A stretch of DNA of 64,000 nt from an uncultured bacterium (GCA_949286705.1 CASEDF010000005.1:1-64000); one strand, 5' to 3'. Shown: positions 7,616 to 17,935, counted from the stretch's first letter. Notes: generated by a model not told the origin, from the letters alone. Numbers and translations: made by a program.

Positions 7616-10162
7616 TTATTCCTGACTATTATCCAGCAGACTTGTCTGTTCAATTTCCTGTTCCGGTTGAACTGGAGTTTCTGATTTAATAGTTACATCA
7701 TCTTCATCAGGATTAATAATTTTGTTTACTGAAACAACAGAGTCGTTGTCAACAAGGTTTTGAGCCCTTACACCGGTTGCCGGACGACCTTGCTGCGAAA
7801 TTGAGCCTGCGTTAATCCTTGTTACAATTCCGTTTGCCGTAACAAGCATTATATCGTCGCTGTCTTTTACAATTGTCAGGGCAACAAGTCTGGATGAACT
7901 TGTCTTGAATTTGGTTGCAATAAGACCAATACCGCCTCTGTTTTGTGTCCTGAATTCTGAAAGTTTTGTACGTTTTCCAAAACCGTCAGAAGTTACAACA
8001 AGCAGGTCAGCGTCGTAATCTTTCGGGACAATATCGCATCCTACAATTTCATCGCCGGTGCGTAATTTCATTGAAGTTACGCCGCGTGCGCTTCTGCCGA
8101 GAGGTCTTAAGTCCTGTATCGGGAATCGGATTGCCATACCGCAGGATGTTCCGATTATAATTTCGTCTTTTGCGGTTGCAAGTTTTACCCAATTTAATTT
8201 GTCGCCTTCTTCAAGTCCGATTGCGATTATGCCGTTTCGTCTTATGTTTGCAAAGTTATCAAGTTCGATACGTTTGATGTAACCTTTTTTCGTCAGCATA
8301 ATTAAATTCAAGTCATGTGAGAAAGTGCTTACAGGAACTACTGCCGTAATGCTTTCATCCTGTTCAATCGGAAGAACGTTTACAATCGGCAAGCCTTTTG
8401 CCTGACGTCCGCCTTCGGGGAAGTCGTATACATTCAGGCTGTACACGGTTCCTTTTGATGAGAAGAACAATACTTTATCATGCATCATTGCCGTGAAGAA
8501 GTGTTGTATGTCATCGTCTTCTTTTGTCTTAATGCCTGATTTGCCGCGTGTTGCACGGTTCTGGCGTTCAAATGTATCAAGTGAAATACGTTTCAGATAC
8601 CCTTGATGTGTTATAAATACAGCCATTGGTGTGTTTGGAGTCAAGTCTTCAATTGTAACTTCGCCCTGTTCCGGCAGAATTTGGGTTTTTCTGTCGTCGC
8701 CGTATTTTTCTTTGTCTTCCAAAAGTTCTGTTTTAATTATGTTCAAAACTTTCTGGCGGCTTGCAAGTATATCTTCGTATTCTGCAATCTTTTTGACTAA
8801 TTCATCATATTCGGCTTTAACTTTATCCTGCTCTAATCCTGTCAAACGTCTTAATTGCATTTCCAGAATAGCGTTTGATTGGTCTGCATCAAGCCCGAAT
8901 CTTGACATTAAAGCTGTTCTTGCATCCTCAATAGTTTTGGATTTTTTGATAATTTCAATAACTTCGTCTATTGAACCAAGTGCTATGATTAAACCTGCCA
9001 AAATGTGCGCTCTGATTTTAGCTTTTTTGAGGAAGAAAATAGTTCTTCTTGTAACAATTTCAACCCTGTGTTCAACAAATTCTTCCAGAACTTGTTTTAA
9101 ATTCAATAATCTCGGCTGTTTGCCGCATAATGCAAGCATATTTACGCCGAAAGTCGTTGCAAGCTGGGTGTATTTGAATAAGTTATTTTTAACAACATCG
9201 GGTTTCGCGTCACGTTTAAGCTCAATAACAATTCTCATTCCTTCGCGGTCGGATTCGTCGCGAATGTCTGAAATGCCGTTAATTCTCTGTTCTTTAACAA
9301 GATCGGCAATTTTTTCAATAAGCATTGATTTATTGACCTGATAAGGAATTTCGGTAATAACAATGGCTGTTCTTGCCTGACGTCCGCCGCCACCTGCAAT
9401 TTCTTCAAAATTTGCAACAGCGGACATTTTAATAGAGCCTCTGCCTGTTTCATAAGCCTGTCTTATGTCATTTAATCCGATAATTGTTGCCGCAGTCGGG
9501 AAATCAGGTCCTTTAATATATTCCATAAGTCCGTCAACTGTGATGTCAGGATTATCTATTAATGCAACCGTGCCGTCAACAATTTCGCAAAGGTTGTGGG
9601 GTGGAACGTTTGTTGCCATACCTACCGCAATTCCTGAACATCCGTTTAATAAAAGCATCGGAAGTCTTACGGGCAAAACAGAAGGCTCCTGCAATGATCC
9701 GTCAAAGTTTGGTTCAAATTCAACCGTTTCACAGTCAATATCCGCGAGCATTGATTGAGTTATTTTGTGCATACGGGCTTCCGTATAACGCATTGCAGCA
9801 GCTCCATCGCCGTCAACCGAACCGAAGTTTCCGTGTCCGTCAACAGTTAAGTATCTTGTTGAAAAGTCTTGAGCCATACGAACTAAAGCTTCATATACAG
9901 CTGTATCACCGTGCGGGTGGTATTTACCGAGAACTTCACCGACTATACGGGCACATTTCTTAAACGGTTTGTCAGGTGTCATACCAAGTTCGTTCATTGC
10001 GTATAAAATACGTCTGTGAACAGGTTTTAAGCCGTCCCTTACATCAGGCAGCGCGCGGCCTACAATTACGCTCATTGCATAATCAATGTATGAACGTTTC
10101 ATTTCTTCTCTTATATTAACAGGAACAATTTTTCCGTCATTAAAAATATTCTGCTGGCTCAA
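7616..10162 (-). CDS. gyrA: DNA gyrase subunit A
   Basis: An 848-residue type II topoisomerase A subunit, cutting and rejoining DNA with GyrB to add negative supercoils. The winged-helix/tower domain holds the catalytic Tyr in AAMRYTE at residue 126. The C-terminal half has beta-pinwheel blades and a GyrA-box-like QGRPATG near residue 790; an acidic tail ends the protein. At the quinolone-resistance positions (E. coli 83 and 87) the residues are Thr87 and Glu91. No intein. Single gene between rpsO and the RNase P RNA. ParC of topoisomerase IV is similar, but the pinwheel and Q-rich box favour GyrA. Confidence 0.95.
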   Translation of the reverse strand: MSQQNIFNDGKIVPVNIREEMKRSYIDYAMSVIVGRALPDVRDGLKPVHRRILYAMNELGMTPDKPFKKCARIVGEVLGKYHPHGDTAVYEALVRMAQDFSTRYLTVDGHGNFGSVDGDGAAAMRYTEARMHKITQSMLADIDCETVEFEPNFDGSLQEPSVLPVRLPMLLLNGCSGIAVGMATNVPPHNLCEIVDGTVALIDNPDITVDGLMEYIKGPDFPTAATIIGLNDIRQAYETGRGSIKMSAVANFEEIAGGGGRQARTAIVITEIPYQVNKSMLIEKIADLVKEQRINGISDIRDESDREGMRIVIELKRDAKPDVVKNNLFKYTQLATTFGVNMLALCGKQPRLLNLKQVLEEFVEHRVEIVTRRTIFFLKKAKIRAHILAGLIIALGSIDEVIEIIKKSKTIEDARTALMSRFGLDADQSNAILEMQLRRLTGLEQDKVKAEYDELVKKIAEYEDILASRQKVLNIIKTELLEDKEKYGDDRKTQILPEQGEVTIEDLTPNTPMAVFITHQGYLKRISLDTFERQNRATRGKSGIKTKEDDDIQHFFTAMMHDKVLFFSSKGTVYSLNVYDFPEGGRQAKGLPIVNVLPIEQDESITAVVPVSTFSHDLNLIMLTKKGYIKRIELDNFANIRRNGIIAIGLEEGDKLNWVKLATAKDEIIIGTSCGMAIRFPIQDLRPLGRSARGVTSMKLRTGDEIVGCDIVPKDYDADLLVVTSDGFGKRTKLSEFRTQNRGGIGLIATKFKTSSSRLVALTIVKDSDDIMLVTANGIVTRINAGSISQQGRPATGVRAQNLVDNDSVVSVNKIINPDEDDVTIKSETPVQPEQEIEQTSLLDNSQE

Positions 10163-10263
10163 AATTTTCTCCTTCTACTCCCTTTTATACCAAAATTATA
10201 GCATAAACACATTATAAAGTCCTAATTTTAAAGTAATCTTTACATACAATTGTCTATTATATT

Positions 10264-10300
10264 TAAAATAAGAGGGGAAATATTTTCCTCTCTTATTTTA
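10264..10300 (-). terminator. Terminator of the RNase P RNA gene
   Basis: A near-perfect inverted repeat, AAAATAAGAGGGGAAA with TTTTCCTCTCTTATTTT, lying just after the 3' end of rnpB on the reverse strand. Confidence 0.75.
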
Positions 10301-10301
10301 T

Positions 10302-10754
10302 AAAGCAGTTCATAAGCCGTGTTCTGTTTCTAGATAATCATCTGTCTGGGAATGCGGTTACCCGCAAACTCTAGCGATTTTTCCGAAGTGGGCGGACAGC
10401 CTTTATAACCTTCGATTTAATCTTGCATTCGACCGGGGGTTGCCTAGCTGATACCTCTCGATACCACTGGTGAAGCTCTTAACTCACCGTTGCACCATCG
10501 CCTGTGATATAAAATCCATCGGCAGTCTCGGCGTTAAGTTTAACGCCTCGAATTATTGGCGGTTCGGAAAAGCGTGGTTTTCCTCACCTGGTCGTGCTGG
10601 GTTCGTGCCTTATGGCACTCACGCGGCGCACTAGCCAAAATTCGACATTTCTGTGGTCCTTTCCACCGACTCACGTCGTCCGGAGTTTCTCCGGCGGCCT
10701 GTCCTTGAATGCACGGACTTTCCTCACATTTCTGCGCGATTATCCGGCTGCTTT
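10302..10754 (-). ncRNA. rnpB: RNase P RNA, bacterial class A
   Basis: The catalytic RNA that trims the 5' leaders of pre-tRNAs. On the reverse strand it starts AAAGCAGCCGGATAATCGCG, followed by the conserved GAGGAAAGTCCG core and GACAGGCCGCCGGAG, and ends with the conserved ACAGAACACGGCTTATGAAC. The 5' and 3' ends pair as expected. Length about 450 bases fits class A, as in cyanobacteria. Ends are set to within a few bases. Confidence 0.95.
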
Positions 10755-10775
10755 ATAGTTTTATTATATCACAAA

Positions 10776-11471
10776 TTAATCTGTCAAAGATGAACTTACC
10801 TGCAAAGCTTCTCTTGCCCAGGTTTGTGCTTCGGGAATTGTTATGGTTCCATCATCGCTTATTTGCATTGAAAATCTGTCAAAGTCTTTTGTTCTGGACT
10901 TACATTTGTCGTCTGCGCTTGAATCACCTTGCATACAATTTGGTTTCTTGTCACCGTTTACATCTACGGTAATGACGGTGGTTGTTTTGAATGTCTCAAC
11001 TGTATGTGTTGTTCGTAAATCCCATTGAATGCCATCGGGAGTTGTAAATATTCTGCAATATTTCCAGTTGCTATATATACTTATTCCTCCTCCTGAGCCT
11101 GAACTCGGACATGTATCTTCAATTTCGCCATCTATATTTAAATGAGCGGCAAATAACCCTATAAACTTTGCAAATGCACCATTACCATCATTTGTCATAG
11201 CGCCGCCATAGGTCTTTCCGCTATAAGTTACTTCTTCCATATTATCAAAGCCTACTTTTGTATTACCGCTGGAATCAACTGGTGAATATAAATTAGGGTC
11301 GTTAATCAAGTCACTGACTACATTTGATGTTGTGTAATATGCTCTTTTCATCATTACCTTATTTTGATTTGGCATTGTTCGTACAATAGCAGGTAATAGT
11401 ATTGCGCATAAAATCCCGAGTACGGTTAGCGCTATCATTAATTCTGATAATGTGAAAGCTGTTTTTTTCAT
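10776..11471 (-). CDS. Prepilin-like protein (FTLSELMIAL type), tandem copy 2
   Basis: A 231-residue secreted or pilus-like subunit with a class III prepilin leader (MKKTA before FTLSELMIALTVLGIL) including Glu5 of the mature protein. The predicted cut is between Ala and Phe. A domain with Cys pairs follows (DTCPSSG, CMQGDSSADDKC). Two motifs, VDVNGDKKPNC and DRFSMQISDDGTI, recur in the neighbouring paralogue and in modified form in the other prepilins. Starts 10 bases after the upstream paralogue, so they form a pair. No homopolymer tract or long leader here, unlike loci A-D. Confidence 0.9.
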   Translation of the reverse strand: MKKTAFTLSELMIALTVLGILCAILLPAIVRTMPNQNKVMMKRAYYTTSNVVSDLINDPNLYSPVDSSGNTKVGFDNMEEVTYSGKTYGGAMTNDGNGAFAKFIGLFAAHLNIDGEIEDTCPSSGSGGGISIYSNWKYCRIFTTPDGIQWDLRTTHTVETFKTTTVITVDVNGDKKPNCMQGDSSADDKCKSRTKDFDRFSMQISDDGTITIPEAQTWAREALQVSSSLTD

Positions 11472-11481
11472 ATTCCTCCGG

Positions 11482-12153
11482 TTATTCTGTTAATGATGAA
11501 CTTGCATGAATCGCTTCCATTGCCCATTCATCATCTTCATGTATTTTTACTGTTCCGTTTGCATATAGTTTTATTCTGAATTGATCAAAATTATTGTTTC
11601 TGTTTTTGCAGTTTTCTGTTGTACTGCCTTGATAACAATTAGGTTTTTTATCGCCGTTAACGTCTACGCCTATAAGTATAGTATCAGTATAACTTCCTTT
11701 GGTTAATTTGGATTTTTCAAATGACCAGCTTATTCCGTCTTCTGATTTAAAAAAGTAGCAGGATGCTCCTGCTCCGCTGCAGTTAGCCTGTCCGGTACGT
11801 GTATAATTGGCATCTGATTTCATTGTGTCTTCATCCAGCGGTAACGTGCTTTTTGATTGAAATTGTTTTAAAAAAAGATATGGAAACTTTGAATCTGTTT
11901 CGGTACAATCAAATCCAAGATAACCGCCTTCTCTGGTGTCAGGACACAGGCCGTATATGACAGGATAATTCTCTGTATCATTTATTAAATCATTCGTTAC
12001 ATCCAAAAAAACATTGTAAGCCTTTTTCATCATCATTTTGTTCTGGTTAGGGTTATTGTTTATTACTCCGGGCAGTACAATTGCACATAATATCCCTAAT
12101 ACTGCCAGAGCTACCATTAATTCGGATAAAGTGAATGCTTTAATTTTTTTCAT
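11482..12153 (-). CDS. Prepilin-like protein (FTLSELMVAL type), tandem copy 1
   Basis: A 223-residue paralogue of the next gene downstream. The ATG at 12153 gives the leader MKKIKA before FTLSELMVALAVLGIL; the frame is open further upstream, but that would add 35 residues unlike any prepilin leader. AGAGGA lies upstream. It shares PNQNKMMMKKAY, VDVNGDKKPNC and the final EDDEWAMEAIHASSSL with its neighbour, showing gene duplication. Likely a minor pilin or pseudopilin handled by the inner-membrane pilus machinery. Confidence 0.9.
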   Translation of the reverse strand: MKKIKAFTLSELMVALAVLGILCAIVLPGVINNNPNQNKMMMKKAYNVFLDVTNDLINDTENYPVIYGLCPDTREGGYLGFDCTETDSKFPYLFLKQFQSKSTLPLDEDTMKSDANYTRTGQANCSGAGASCYFFKSEDGISWSFEKSKLTKGSYTDTILIGVDVNGDKKPNCYQGSTTENCKNRNNNFDQFRIKLYANGTVKIHEDDEWAMEAIHASSSLTE

Positions 12154-12330
12154 ATTAATATCTAAATCCTCTGTATTTTTATAATACCATAGTTTATTGT
12201 CTTTTTCAATAAAAGTGATATAATTGCAGTATGTAAATATTTTTTTACATTGTAGCAAATTAATTTATTTAGTGGAGTTAAAATTACATCAGGTTAGTTA
12301 TAATCTAATAAACACAAAGGATATAAACTT

Positions 12331-12696
12331 ATGGTCGATAACAGATCTGCAGGATTTTTTGGAATCGGCGGCGCATTTAATTTTAAAAGCGGCGACATAT
12401 CCGGCACCGCTGCCCGTACTCAGGATGACAAAATGGGTCAGGGTGGAGAGTATTTTGCGCAGCAAAAAAGAGAAGATGATGAGGCTCAAGAACAAAATAA
12501 ATATATGGACCAAAGTGCTGTTTTGCGTGCAACATTGAATTCTCTTGCTATGATGAATGTTGCAGATGTTATCAATGCAAAGAAAAAAAAGATTACCCTC
12601 AAAGGTAAGTCCAAAGAGGATATCAAAAACAAAAAAATTGAGGAATCTTTAACAATTAACACTAATCAAGACACTGAAGACGAAGATTTTTATTAA
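12331..12696 (+). CDS. Hypothetical small hydrophilic protein
   Basis: A 121-residue protein with no signal peptide or membrane segment; a Gly/Phe-rich start, an acidic/Gln-rich middle and a Lys-rich then acidic tail. A TATAAT-like box (12298-12303) and AAAGGA lie upstream of the ATG. The end overlaps the convergent gene by 4 bases. Family not recognised. Confidence 0.75.
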   Translation: MVDNRSAGFFGIGGAFNFKSGDISGTAARTQDDKMGQGGEYFAQQKREDDEAQEQNKYMDQSAVLRATLNSLAMMNVADVINAKKKKITLKGKSKEDIKNKKIEESLTINTNQDTEDEDFY

Positions 12697-13196
12697 CCAA
12701 AAATGTTAATATCTTCGCGTTTTTCTTCTTTTTTGTGTCCGTCAGCCAAAAGTTCTCCGTGATAGAAAGGATTTGAACCCTTTTTATCTTTTGCGGTGCT
12801 GAAACTTATAATTGAGTTGAATTTGGGTGCTTCTGCAGCTTTTTGTACATCTGCACCTTCATAAACTGAAAACGCAAGTTTGCCTTCAACATTTTTCTGC
12901 ACTTGCTGAGCTGCTTGTGTGTTTAAAAATTTGATTGAATTCAAAACATTCTCATTGAGTTGAATTTGAATACCTGAATTGTTCATTGCAATCTGACGGG
13001 CGGTTTGGGTATCTACTTTCCCTTGATATAAATCCAAACCTAAATCTGCGGCTTTAAAAACGCTGTTTGCAGAACCTGTTTGAGCATTCATAGCTTTTGC
13101 TTGCGCTCTTTTGAGGATTTCAGCAGATACTTCTTTTAAAATAGAAGTATCAATGCCGGTTTTGTAATTTTGAGTGTAATTTACATTAAGACCCAT
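12693..13196 (-). CDS. Hypothetical protein
   Basis: A 167-residue protein starting MGLNVNYTQNYKTG; the frame is open for 13 codons further upstream, but AAAGGGATAAT before the ATG at 13196 supports the shorter form. Mostly helical, with an Ala/Gln-rich middle and a charged C-terminus. No signal peptide. Family not recognised. It converges with the gene at 12331. Confidence 0.72.
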   Translation of the reverse strand: MGLNVNYTQNYKTGIDTSILKEVSAEILKRAQAKAMNAQTGSANSVFKAADLGLDLYQGKVDTQTARQIAMNNSGIQIQLNENVLNSIKFLNTQAAQQVQKNVEGKLAFSVYEGADVQKAAEAPKFNSIISFSTAKDKKGSNPFYHGELLADGHKKEEKREDINIFG

Positions 13197-13362
13197 CAGA
13201 TTATCCCTTTTTCCTTGTATTTCTTTAATCGGCATTATGCCTTTTAAACTTTAATTTTTTATTTATATCCTGTTACAATACTTAACATTTATAAAATTCA
13301 TGGCAATTATTCTGTTACTAAATGTGTTTATATATATAGAGTATATAAAATGAGGTATATTA

Positions 13363-13806
13363 ATGACTTATTGGTGCGGTTATAATCCGGGATTTTCAGA
13401 TACTGTAACGGGTATTCAGGCAGGGCTTGCCGGTTTGAACGGTGTAGTTAATTACCTGGAGGCTCGAAATAACGGTGCAAATGTTGGTCAGGCAATATCT
13501 TACGGCTTGGGCAGTACCAGTATGGGTATTGGGAATGCCCTTTTGGGTAATGTTATTGATAAGACGACACATAGTTATTTGGGTTCTACTATGAATAGTG
13601 TTATGAATACCTTTACGGGAAATAATCCGTTTGCAACATCTGTTGGTATGACCGGAGCAGCACTTACTACATCATTGTTTATGGCACCTCCGGTGCCTAT
13701 GTTTGGCGGATTTGGATATTATTCCGCATGGTCTGCACCAATGATGTTCGGCTCTCCTATGATGTTTGGGATGCCTGCGTTTGGCGGATTTTGCTGCCGT
13801 TGTTAA
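13363..13806 (+). CDS. Hypothetical Gly/Met-rich hydrophobic protein
   Basis: A 147-residue protein rich in Gly, Ala, Met and Phe. The middle has a Gly-rich, repeated pattern like glycine-zipper helices, and the C-terminus is a run of Pro/Met/Phe/Gly (APMMFGSPMMFGMPAFGGF) ending CCRC. It may be membrane-associated. AT-rich promoter-like sequence and GAGGTATATTA precede the ATG. The last 50 bases overlap the 3' end of the convergent solute-binding gene, and its terminator lies inside that gene. Family not recognised. Confidence 0.7.
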   Translation: MTYWCGYNPGFSDTVTGIQAGLAGLNGVVNYLEARNNGANVGQAISYGLGSTSMGIGNALLGNVIDKTTHSYLGSTMNSVMNTFTGNNPFATSVGMTGAALTTSLFMAPPVPMFGGFGYYSAWSAPMMFGSPMMFGMPAFGGFCCRC

Positions 13807-15058
13807 AAATTTTCCAATTTTTAGACACCCTGTTCAAAATGGACGGGGTGTTTTGTTTATTAAGTAAAACTTCTTGTGTCGCTGAATTTATGAGGGTATT
13901 AATTTCTTTTTGATTTCTTTGGGATTTTAGAGCCGGCTGTACTTTAGATAACTGTTTTGCGCTTATAACGCGTGCTTTTGACATCAAATCCCTATTATCG
14001 TATTTTGTATAAAAGTCGTCTTTCAGCGTATATTTGTTTACTGCAATAACATTAGTTAATTTTGCGAGTTCAAGCTGATTTTTTTCGTTAGTTAAAAATA
14101 AAGCAAATTTTAAAGCTGCTTCTTTATTTTTGGCGCGAAAAGGGATTATAAAATTCATCAAAGAAAAGTCATATTGTCCTATATCGCCTGTTAATTGTGA
14201 GGCAACGTCCGTATGAGCATAGGTAGACGGCGCATTTTCTTTAATCATATTTAAAAAATTAGCACCTGCCTGAAACATTGCAATATTTTCGGACATATAT
14301 TTTTCCAGGGCTTCCCTGTGGGTTTGGGTTATCGATTCTTTCGGGATAAGATCATTTGTGTAAAGAGTCTTGAAAAAGTCAAAGACTTCAACTGATTTTG
14401 CCGAATTAATATTTTCTGCGGAATTGATGCCGTATTTGTTCAGAATTCTAAGCATCGTGTCATTTTCAGAAATGTTCGGAAGCCAGATATAAGCATTTGT
14501 CTTTGTTTTCATTTGTTTGGCTATTTGTCCCATTTCAGAATATGTTTCCGGAACTTTTAAATTTGCCTTTTTAAACAAATCTTTATTATAAATTGTAACG
14601 GCTGAAGTCGCATACCAGGGAATTGAATAGAGTTTGCCGTTGTATTTTAATGAATCAACAATCTGCGGAACAAATTGTTCGGTGGAGTTCGAATTTATTT
14701 CGAATAAAGCTCCTTTTTGTGCCAGAATTGCCGTAAAATCAGGGTTAAGGTTGATTAAGTCAGGAGGATTGTCGCTTAATACTGAGGCAAGTGTGCGCTT
14801 TTCCCCTTCTGAAAAAGGTACATCTATCCATTTTATTTTAATCTCAGGGTTTTCTGTTTCAAAATCTTTTATAACTCCGTTAATATATTCTGAAAAATCG
14901 CTCATCTGCAGTGTCCAGAAAACCACTTCATTTTGGGATTTTTTATTTATAAAAATTGAAGTCGAGCCGTCAGCCTGCCCTATAATATTTGTTTTATAAA
15001 TGGCAAAAAATAACCCGCATATGAGAATAAGTCCTAAAATAATAAGAATTTTTTTCAT
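13757..15058 (-). CDS. Extracellular solute-binding protein (family 1, sugar ABC transporter type)
   Basis: A 433-residue periplasmic binding protein of the MalE/UgpB kind. It has an N-terminal hydrophobic segment (LIILGLILICGLFFAIY) that is either a signal peptide or an anchor, then VVFWTLQMSDF, the FETENPEIKIKW motif and PDLINLNPDF of sugar-binding proteins, and a closing FALFLTNEKNQLELA segment. No lipobox is clear. The permeases and ATPase of an ABC transporter are not next to it. The neighbouring secreted GH13 enzyme suggests an oligosaccharide substrate, but this is inference. The C-terminal 16 codons overlap the convergent gene. Confidence 0.88.
   Translation of the reverse strand: MKKILIILGLILICGLFFAIYKTNIIGQADGSTSIFINKKSQNEVVFWTLQMSDFSEYINGVIKDFETENPEIKIKWIDVPFSEGEKRTLASVLSDNPPDLINLNPDFTAILAQKGALFEINSNSTEQFVPQIVDSLKYNGKLYSIPWYATSAVTIYNKDLFKKANLKVPETYSEMGQIAKQMKTKTNAYIWLPNISENDTMLRILNKYGINSAENINSAKSVEVFDFFKTLYTNDLIPKESITQTHREALEKYMSENIAMFQAGANFLNMIKENAPSTYAHTDVASQLTGDIGQYDFSLMNFIIPFRAKNKEAALKFALFLTNEKNQLELAKLTNVIAVNKYTLKDDFYTKYDNRDLMSKARVISAKQLSKVQPALKSQRNQKEINTLINSATQEVLLNKQNTPSILNRVSKNWKIFNNGSKIRQTQASQTS
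13824..13853 (+). terminator. Terminator of the gene at 13363
   Basis: ACACCCTGT / ACGGGGTGT imperfect hairpin with TTTTG after it. It lies inside the coding end of the convergent solute-binding gene. Confidence 0.65.
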
Positions 15059-15093
15059 TCGACACCCGTTTCTTTTGATGTTACAATTATACT

Positions 15094-16326
15094 ATGAATA
15101 ATTTATTTACGGAACTGGAAAATCAAAATAAGCAGGTACCGCTTGCGGAAGTTCTCCGCCCGAAAACTTTAGAGGATTTTTTAGGGCAGAGTAATGTTGT
15201 TGCGCCTAATAGTCCTATTTTAAATCTTTTAAAAACGAACAGGTTATTTTCTTTAATCTTTTGGGGGACACCGGGGTGCGGCAAAACTACTCTTGCAAGG
15301 TTAATTGCAACAAAAACAAATGCGAATTTTATTGAAATTTCCGCTGTAACTTCAGGGGTCAAAGAAATTAAAGAAGCTGTAGAAAGTGCAAAAGAAGCTT
15401 TGCGTGTCGGGACAAAAACCATTTTGTTTATAGATGAAATCCACAGATATTCCAAAACACAGCAGGATGCTCTTTTGCCGCATTTGGAAAACGGTACGTT
15501 GTTTTTGATAGGTTCTACTACTGAAAACCCCTCATTTCAGGTTATTCCGGCACTTTTATCAAGGGTTCAGGTTATAAGACTCAATTCTATTGACGATAAA
15601 AGCATGGAAAGTATTATTAAAAAAGGATTTGCGTACCTTGCAAAAAATTATACCGCAATGGATTGTGAGTCCGGTGTTATTGATTTTATTGTAAATCTTG
15701 CCCGCGGTGATGCAAGATATGCGTTGAATATTGTTGAAAATGCTTATTTCGCAAGTGATTTAAAAGATAACAGACGAAATTTGACGGTTAATATTATTGA
15801 AAGTATTTGTCAGAAAAGGAATACCAGATATTCACAGCAGGAACATTATGATTGTGCATCGGCGTTTCAAAAAAGTCTAAGGGGAAGTGACCCTGATGCT
15901 GCTATATATTATTTGGCTAAAATGATTACGGCGGGTGAGGATCCTCGATTTATTGCGCGAAGATTAATAGTTTGTGCGGCGGAAGATGTCGGGTTGGCTG
16001 ATCCTATGGCGTTGAATGTTGCAGTTAATGCTTACAAGGCAGTTGAACTTTTGGGGCTTCCGGAAGGGAGAATTCCTCTTGCAGAAGCCGTTATTTACGT
16101 CGCCCGTGCCAAGAAATCCAATGAGGCTATTTGTGCAATTGATGAAGCCCTTTCGGATATCGGATCAGGCAAGGATTTTCCTCCGCCTATGCACTTAAGA
16201 GATGCGCATTATAAGGATGCTCAAAAATACGGGTTTGGAATTGGTTATATTTATACTCATGATGCACCGGAGGTTTATCAGCAGTTTTTGCCTGATGAGT
16301 TAAAAGACAGAAAATATACAAGATAA
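15094..16326 (+). CDS. rarA: Replication-associated recombination protein A (AAA+ ATPase)
   Basis: A 410-residue AAA+ ATPase of the RarA/MgsA/WRNIP1 family, acting at stalled replication forks. N-terminal LAEVLRPKTLEDFLGQ, Walker A GTPGCGKTTLA near residue 55, Walker B FIDEIHR near residue 112, the GSTTENPSF sensor motif and the C-terminal tetramerisation part (EDVGLADPMAL, GRIPLAEAVIYVARAKKSN, PPMHLRDAHY) are all present. Divergent from the solute-binding gene. Confidence 0.95.
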   Translation: MNNLFTELENQNKQVPLAEVLRPKTLEDFLGQSNVVAPNSPILNLLKTNRLFSLIFWGTPGCGKTTLARLIATKTNANFIEISAVTSGVKEIKEAVESAKEALRVGTKTILFIDEIHRYSKTQQDALLPHLENGTLFLIGSTTENPSFQVIPALLSRVQVIRLNSIDDKSMESIIKKGFAYLAKNYTAMDCESGVIDFIVNLARGDARYALNIVENAYFASDLKDNRRNLTVNIIESICQKRNTRYSQQEHYDCASAFQKSLRGSDPDAAIYYLAKMITAGEDPRFIARRLIVCAAEDVGLADPMALNVAVNAYKAVELLGLPEGRIPLAEAVIYVARAKKSNEAICAIDEALSDIGSGKDFPPPMHLRDAHYKDAQKYGFGIGYIYTHDAPEVYQQFLPDELKDRKYTR

Positions 16327-16330
16327 TTAT

Positions 16331-16359
16331 TTGCAAAAAATTCCTCTGTCTGCTAAGAT
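16331..16359 (+). promoter_or_regulatory. Promoter of the GH13 gene and downstream prepilin
   Basis: TTGCAA (16331-16336) and TAAGAT (16354-16359) with a 17-base spacer, starting five bases after the rarA stop. AAGGGGA precedes the GH13 start. Confidence 0.6.
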
Positions 16360-16379
16360 GGTTTTAAGAAGGGGAATAT

Positions 16380-17921
16380 ATGATTAAAAAATTTTTAATA
16401 GGGCTTTGTGTAATATATTTATCTGTGTCAAATGTATTTGCATCTGACGTTTGGGTTAATGATTTAAGGTCTTTGTTTTTGAATAACAATGCGATAATTT
16501 ATGAGATAAATTTGAGGACTTTTGGGGCGCAAGATATTAATAAGGACGGAATTATTGATGTATCCGAAGGTGAAGAAAGCGGTAACTTTTTAAATGCAAT
16601 TAGCAGATTTGATGAGCTTATGGCATCAGGTGTTAATACAATTCATGTAATGCCGGTTATGACTGTCGGTAAAACTAAAGCTCTGGGGTCTGCAGGATCT
16701 TTATATGCCGCAGCAAGTTTTAATGAATTAAATCCACAATTAAAAAGTGATAAAACAGCGTTGTCGTTGGAAGAACAGGCAATAAAATTTATTAACGAAG
16801 CACATAAAAGAAAAATAAGAGTAATGATTGATCTTCCGGCATGCGGGGCATATGATCTTTATCTGAAACGTCCGGAACTTTTTGTCAAAGACGACTCAGG
16901 GCAGCCTGTAATTCCGTCTGATTGGACTGATGTAAGACTTTTGAATGCAGGTAATGAAAATAATATTAACATGGATGTTTATAACCTGTATAAAGGTTTT
17001 GTTGATTATGTAATGCAGCTCGGGGCTGACGGTATAAGAGCTGATGTAGCTACAACTAAGCCTGCAAAATTCTGGCAGGAGCTTATAAGTTATTCAAGAA
17101 AAAGGGATCCTCAGTTTATGTGGCTTGCAGAGGCTTCTGATTCCTGGACAGAAGCAGTTTCAAAAGATGCGGTTTTCACACCTTATGATAAGTTGCTTGA
17201 AGCCGGTTTTGACGGTTTTTATGCAAGTTACTTTAATATGAAAGACTGGCGTACCGCATCAGAATTAATGGAGCATATCAAATTTACTAATTCATTAAAA
17301 AATAAATATGGTGAACAAAAGGCTGTTATAGGCAGTTTCACAACACATGATGAATTAAGTCCTGTTTTAATTAACGGACAGCCGTACAGTAATATGATTT
17401 TGTGGCTTAATTCAACGCTGCCGGTAAATTCTTATTATGTAGACGGTTTTGATACAGCAGATAATTATATTTATCTGTGGGGAAATAAAAAGGCTCGTGC
17501 TACTTATACTGATGATGAATATTATTTTGTACATAGAGGTAAGCTTGATATATTTAATTTTTCACGTCAGCCCGGCGGTAAAAATACGAATTTCAAAAGG
17601 GATTTTGCTATGGCAAACAGCTTTAAACAGTTTATAGCTCCAGTTGTTGCAAACGGAAAATTTGTTGAATTAAAAACAAATAATTCCTCTGTTTTTGCGT
17701 ATGGATTGTCGTATAATAAAACTACAGTTTTGGTCTTCGGTAATATGAATTTTAGAGCTAATAATGAAGCAGTTATTAAGGTTCCGCGTTATAATGATTC
17801 TTTTTTAACTATTCCCGTAGAAATGGATACGGCACCGGTTGCAGAAAAGGATAAGTTTAAGGTTAATCTTATGCCCGGAGAAATTCAGGTGCTGCTTGTG
17901 AATGAATTTGAGTTGAAATAA
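16380..17921 (+). CDS. Secreted alpha-amylase family (GH13) glycosidase
   Basis: A 513-residue exported enzyme of the alpha-amylase clan, expected to hydrolyse or transfer alpha-glucosidic bonds. A signal peptide covers residues 1-21 (cut after VFA). The GH13 regions are visible: IYEINLRTF near residue 41, MPVMTVGKT near 97, GADGIRADVA (nucleophile Asp) near 221, WLAEASD (acid/base Glu) near 247 and FTTHDEL (His-Asp) near 321; the C-terminal 100 residues form a beta-domain. An EF-hand-like DINKDGIIDVSEGE near residue 53 may bind calcium. The prepilin of locus B starts 15 bases later and is probably co-transcribed. Substrate unknown. Confidence 0.9.
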   Translation: MIKKFLIGLCVIYLSVSNVFASDVWVNDLRSLFLNNNAIIYEINLRTFGAQDINKDGIIDVSEGEESGNFLNAISRFDELMASGVNTIHVMPVMTVGKTKALGSAGSLYAAASFNELNPQLKSDKTALSLEEQAIKFINEAHKRKIRVMIDLPACGAYDLYLKRPELFVKDDSGQPVIPSDWTDVRLLNAGNENNINMDVYNLYKGFVDYVMQLGADGIRADVATTKPAKFWQELISYSRKRDPQFMWLAEASDSWTEAVSKDAVFTPYDKLLEAGFDGFYASYFNMKDWRTASELMEHIKFTNSLKNKYGEQKAVIGSFTTHDELSPVLINGQPYSNMILWLNSTLPVNSYYVDGFDTADNYIYLWGNKKARATYTDDEYYFVHRGKLDIFNFSRQPGGKNTNFKRDFAMANSFKQFIAPVVANGKFVELKTNNSSVFAYGLSYNKTTVLVFGNMNFRANNEAVIKVPRYNDSFLTIPVEMDTAPVAEKDKFKVNLMPGEIQVLLVNEFELK

Positions 17922-17935
17922 GGAGGAATAATCAA

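Noticed and set aside
8631-9341. 236-codon open frame antisense to gyrA
   Set aside because: Ser/Leu-rich composition of a reverse-frame shadow; gyrA on the other strand is certain and no ribosome-binding site is seen.
10302-10754. Reading the rnpB region as a protein gene
   Set aside because: Conserved RNase P RNA segments at both ends and in the core; open frames there are incidental.
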